Positions 61,527 to 64,000 of a stretch of 64,000 bases of DNA are shown in pieces. A program made the position numbers and the translations under genes. The stretch comes from Verrucomicrobiota bacterium. GTDB lineage: Bacteria > Verrucomicrobiota > Verrucomicrobiia > Opitutales > Opitutaceae. The DNA is taken from assembly GCA_023428905.1 (NCBI GenBank), contig JAEYWP010000016.1, positions 1-64,000 of the forward strand, given 5' to 3'. Position 1 is the stretch's first letter. Each line of letters begins with the position of its first letter. The notes below the pieces were generated by a model. That model had not been told where the DNA came from, did no database searches, and worked only from the letters and a program-made list of their open reading frames with translations.

Positions 61527-63434
61527 ATGTCTGATCGTATCACCCACGAATGCGGGATCGCGCTGGTCCGCCTGCTCAAACCGCTATCGTACTACCAGGA
61601 GAAATACGGGTCGCCCCTCTGGGGCTTTACCAAGCTGTTTCTCCTCATGGAGAAGCAGCATAATCGCGGGCAGGACGGAGCCGGCGTGGCCTGCGTCAAG
61701 CTCGATGTCCCCCCGGGCGAGCCCTACATGTTCCGCGAGCGGTGCGTGAAGGCGAATCCGCTCGACCGGATATTCAAGACGTTGCTCGCGCAATACAATG
61801 CGAAGGTCCAGGAGGGGACCATCCATCCGGAGTTCGCCGACACAGTCCGCAAGCATTTTGACTTCGGGGCGGAGCTCTTCATGGGCCACCTGCGTTACGG
61901 CACCTCGGGTGGCTACAACCAGAGCTCGTGCCATCCTTATTTCCGGCGCAGTCCCTGGCCGACCCGGAACCTGGCGCTTTGCGGAAACTTCAACATGACC
62001 AACACGGCCGTGTTGAACGACAGCCTGATCGCGATGGGCCAGCATCCGATCTTCGCCACCGACACCCAGGCGCTGCTGGAAAAGATCGGCTTTTTCCTCG
62101 ATGAGGAACACGAGGACATTTACCGCTTCCTGCGCACCCGCGGCCTGGCCGGCAGCGAGATCTCGCGCCGGATCAGCGAGGACCTCGACATTGCCCGCGT
62201 CATCACCCGCGCCTCTGGGAAGTGGGATGGTGGATACGCCCTCTGCGGCCTGATCGGGAACGGCGACGCCTTTGTCGCCCGCGATCCCGCCGGCATCCGC
62301 CCGTGCTTCTATTTCCAAAACGACGAAGTCGTCGCGTTCGCCTCCGAACGGGCCCCGCTGATGACGGTGTTCGATCTCTCCCTCGAGCAGGTGAAGGAGG
62401 TCGAGCCCGGCCACGTGATGGTGATCAAGAAGCGTGGCACGGTTGCCTCGACCCGCTTTGCCGCCGCCCTGCCAAAGGCGTCGTGCTCCTTCGAGCGGAT
62501 CTATTTCTCGCGCGGCAACGACATCGACATTTACGAGGAACGGAAGGCGCTCGGCGCCCAGCTCGCGGACCAGGTGCTCGGATCGGTCGGACACGACTGG
62601 GGGAACACCGTCTTCAGCTTCATCCCCAACACCGCCGAGGTGGCGTACTACGGCTTGCTCTCCGCCCTGCGCGAACGCCGCCGGCACGAGGTCAAACGGG
62701 AGGTCCTCGCCGCATCCCAGAGCGGCCGCCTGACCGAGGCTCTGCTTGACGAACTTATCCTGCGCAACTGGCCGCGCGGGGAAAAGGTGGTCAGCAAGGA
62801 CATCAAGCTGCGCACCTTCATCGGCCAGGAGAGCCTGCGCAACCAGCTCGCCAGCCACGTCTACGACATCACCTACGGTTCGGTGAAGCCGACCGACAAT
62901 CTGGTCTGCGTCGATGACTCCATCGTTCGGGGCACGACTCTGAAGCGCTCGATCCTACGGATCCTGACGCGCCTCAACCCGCGCAAGATCGTGATCGTGT
63001 CGACCGCCCCTCAGATCCGCTACCCGGACTGTTATGGCATCGACATGTCCGAACTCGGCAAGTTTATCGCCTTCGAGGCTGCCGTCTCCCTTTTGAAGGA
63101 GCGCGGGCGTCAGGACCTGCTCGAGGAAGTCTATCAGCTCTGCCGCGAGGAAGTGGCGCGCGAGGGGACGACCAATCACGTCCGCAAGATCTACGAGCCG
63201 TTCACCGCGGAGGAGATCTCGGCCCGGATCACCTCGCTGGTCTCCCCCGCGAAGGGTGCCTGGAACGGCACGATCGAGGTGATCTTCCAGACTATCGGCA
63301 ACCTGCATGCGGCGGTGCCCAATCATGCGGGCGATTGGTATTTCACCGGCAAATACCCCACCCCCGGCGGCTACCGGGTGGTGAACCAGGCCTACGTGAA
63401 CTACTTCGACCAGAGCGAAGGCAGAAGCTATTGA
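61527..63434 (+). CDS. purF: Amidophosphoribosyltransferase, long form
   Basis: Commits PRPP to purine synthesis using glutamine. The 635-residue chain is longer than the usual 460-510, of a type also familiar from Bacteroidota. The nucleophile Cys9 follows an eight-residue propeptide ending in HE that must be removed; the glutaminase domain has HLRYGTSGG and GNFNMTN. The PRPP loop LVCVDDSIVRGTTL is in the synthase domain (about 460-480). A C-terminal region of about 100 residues follows. It is 8 bases upstream of purM, so the two are probably co-transcribed. Confidence 0.93.
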   Translation: MSDRITHECGIALVRLLKPLSYYQEKYGSPLWGFTKLFLLMEKQHNRGQDGAGVACVKLDVPPGEPYMFRERCVKANPLDRIFKTLLAQYNAKVQEGTIHPEFADTVRKHFDFGAELFMGHLRYGTSGGYNQSSCHPYFRRSPWPTRNLALCGNFNMTNTAVLNDSLIAMGQHPIFATDTQALLEKIGFFLDEEHEDIYRFLRTRGLAGSEISRRISEDLDIARVITRASGKWDGGYALCGLIGNGDAFVARDPAGIRPCFYFQNDEVVAFASERAPLMTVFDLSLEQVKEVEPGHVMVIKKRGTVASTRFAAALPKASCSFERIYFSRGNDIDIYEERKALGAQLADQVLGSVGHDWGNTVFSFIPNTAEVAYYGLLSALRERRRHEVKREVLAASQSGRLTEALLDELILRNWPRGEKVVSKDIKLRTFIGQESLRNQLASHVYDITYGSVKPTDNLVCVDDSIVRGTTLKRSILRILTRLNPRKIVIVSTAPQIRYPDCYGIDMSELGKFIAFEAAVSLLKERGRQDLLEEVYQLCREEVAREGTTNHVRKIYEPFTAEEISARITSLVSPAKGAWNGTIEVIFQTIGNLHAAVPNHAGDWYFTGKYPTPGGYRVVNQAYVNYFDQSEGRSY

Positions 63435-63442
63435 GAAAACCC

Positions 63443-64000
63443 ATGTCCCTCAGCTACGAGTCCTCCGGTGTCCGTTACGATCAGCTCGATGCCTTCAAGC
63501 GCGCCTGCCAGAAGGCGGCACGCGGGACGGCGGGACTCCTCGCGGGGCACGGCTACCGGGAGCCAGCGTCGATCCGGGGCGAGAGCGCCTATCTGATCGA
63601 GGCCGAGGACCACTTCCTCGCCCACGTCGAGGAGGGACTGGGGACCAAGAACCTCGCCGCCGACGCGGTCTATGCGCAGACCGGTCGCTGTTTTTACCGC
63701 GAGATCGGTATCGACACCGTCGCTACGATGGTGAACGACCTGATCACCTGCGGCGCCCTTCCCATCTCAATTGCGATGCACGCGGCAGTCGGCGATTCCG
63801 GCTGGTTTGCGGATGAGCGGCGCGCCGCCGACCTGGTGGCCGGCTTTGCCGAAGGCTGCCGCCAGTCCGGTGCGGTCTGGGGCGGCGGAGAGACCCCGAC
63901 CCTGCGCGGCATCGTTGATCCCGGGACCATCGTGCTCGCCGGATCTGCCATCGGGAAGATCGCCCCCAAGTCGCAACGCATTGTTGGCGACGTGCAGGAG
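63443..64000 (+). CDS. purM: Phosphoribosylformylglycinamidine cyclo-ligase (AIR synthase), partial
   Basis: Only the first 186 codons lie in the window; the gene continues beyond base 64000. The fragment begins MSLSYESSGVRYDQL and contains GLGTKNLAAD and the substrate-binding VNDLITCGALPI, then GGGETPTL, matching the N-terminal half of PurM-type AIR synthases. It directly follows purF, the preceding part of the same pathway. No stop or frameshift appears in the visible part. Confidence 0.8.
   Translation, partial: MSLSYESSGVRYDQLDAFKRACQKAARGTAGLLAGHGYREPASIRGESAYLIEAEDHFLAHVEEGLGTKNLAADAVYAQTGRCFYREIGIDTVATMVNDLITCGALPISIAMHAAVGDSGWFADERRAADLVAGFAEGCRQSGAVWGGGETPTLRGIVDPGTIVLAGSAIGKIAPKSQRIVGDVQE

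Overview
The window is high-GC (about 70% in hand-counted coding lines), densely packed bacterial chromosome dominated by housekeeping genes. Several features point to a diderm of the PVC group, most likely Verrucomicrobiota, Opitutales/Opitutaceae-like: LptE and BamD (outer membrane), a long PurF with a short propeptide, a TIGR03067-type small protein and very few Shine-Dalgarno sequences. This placement is an inference from gene content; no marker gene was compared.

Layout. 1-9530: glutamate dehydrogenase (-), a membrane-anchored AIM24-like protein, uvrB, a phosphoesterase, hpt (-), and an ABC ATPase plus binding protein with no permease. 9547-14254: one tight minus-strand cell-envelope operon rpmF-plsX-fabH-bamD-lptE-rpe with a plausible promoter. 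14278-17933: uppP (-), trpD-glmM (overlapping) and tRNA-Cys. 17944-24900: a PAS sensor kinase (-), then LysM protein, parB, SulP transporter, secG, a secreted lipoprotein-sorting-like protein whose signal-peptide codons contain a textbook intrinsic terminator, and a tandem ribbon-helix-helix protein. 25034-29322: aspartate aminotransferase, icd (with terminator), aroK-queG.

29398-40431 is the most interesting part. It holds a thioesterase, a fused acyl carrier protein/dehydratase, a ketosynthase, an SDR reductase, an MGDG-synthase-like glycosyltransferase, an alpha-oxoamine synthase and four further GT4-type glycosyltransferases. Together these could make a specialised acyl chain, condense it with an amino acid (sphingoid-base style) and glycosylate the product, that is, a dedicated glycolipid pathway. 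The chemistry is inferred.

40435-48510 is a lower-GC island (hand counts 45-55%) with an SGNH/MBOAT O-acetylation pair, a large polytopic membrane protein and a secreted multidomain glycan-binding or glycan-cleaving protein. It is followed by normal-GC glycosyltransferases (48511-50866), a TIGR03067 protein and rmuC.

52799-57695 is a three-gene overlapping signalling operon: receiver-kinase hybrid, 7TM-GAF kinase, and a GAF protein with a degenerate kinase core. 57707-64000 has a secreted unknown, Mn-type superoxide dismutase, tadA, infA, a Xer recombinase, purF and the first part of purM, which runs off the end of the window.
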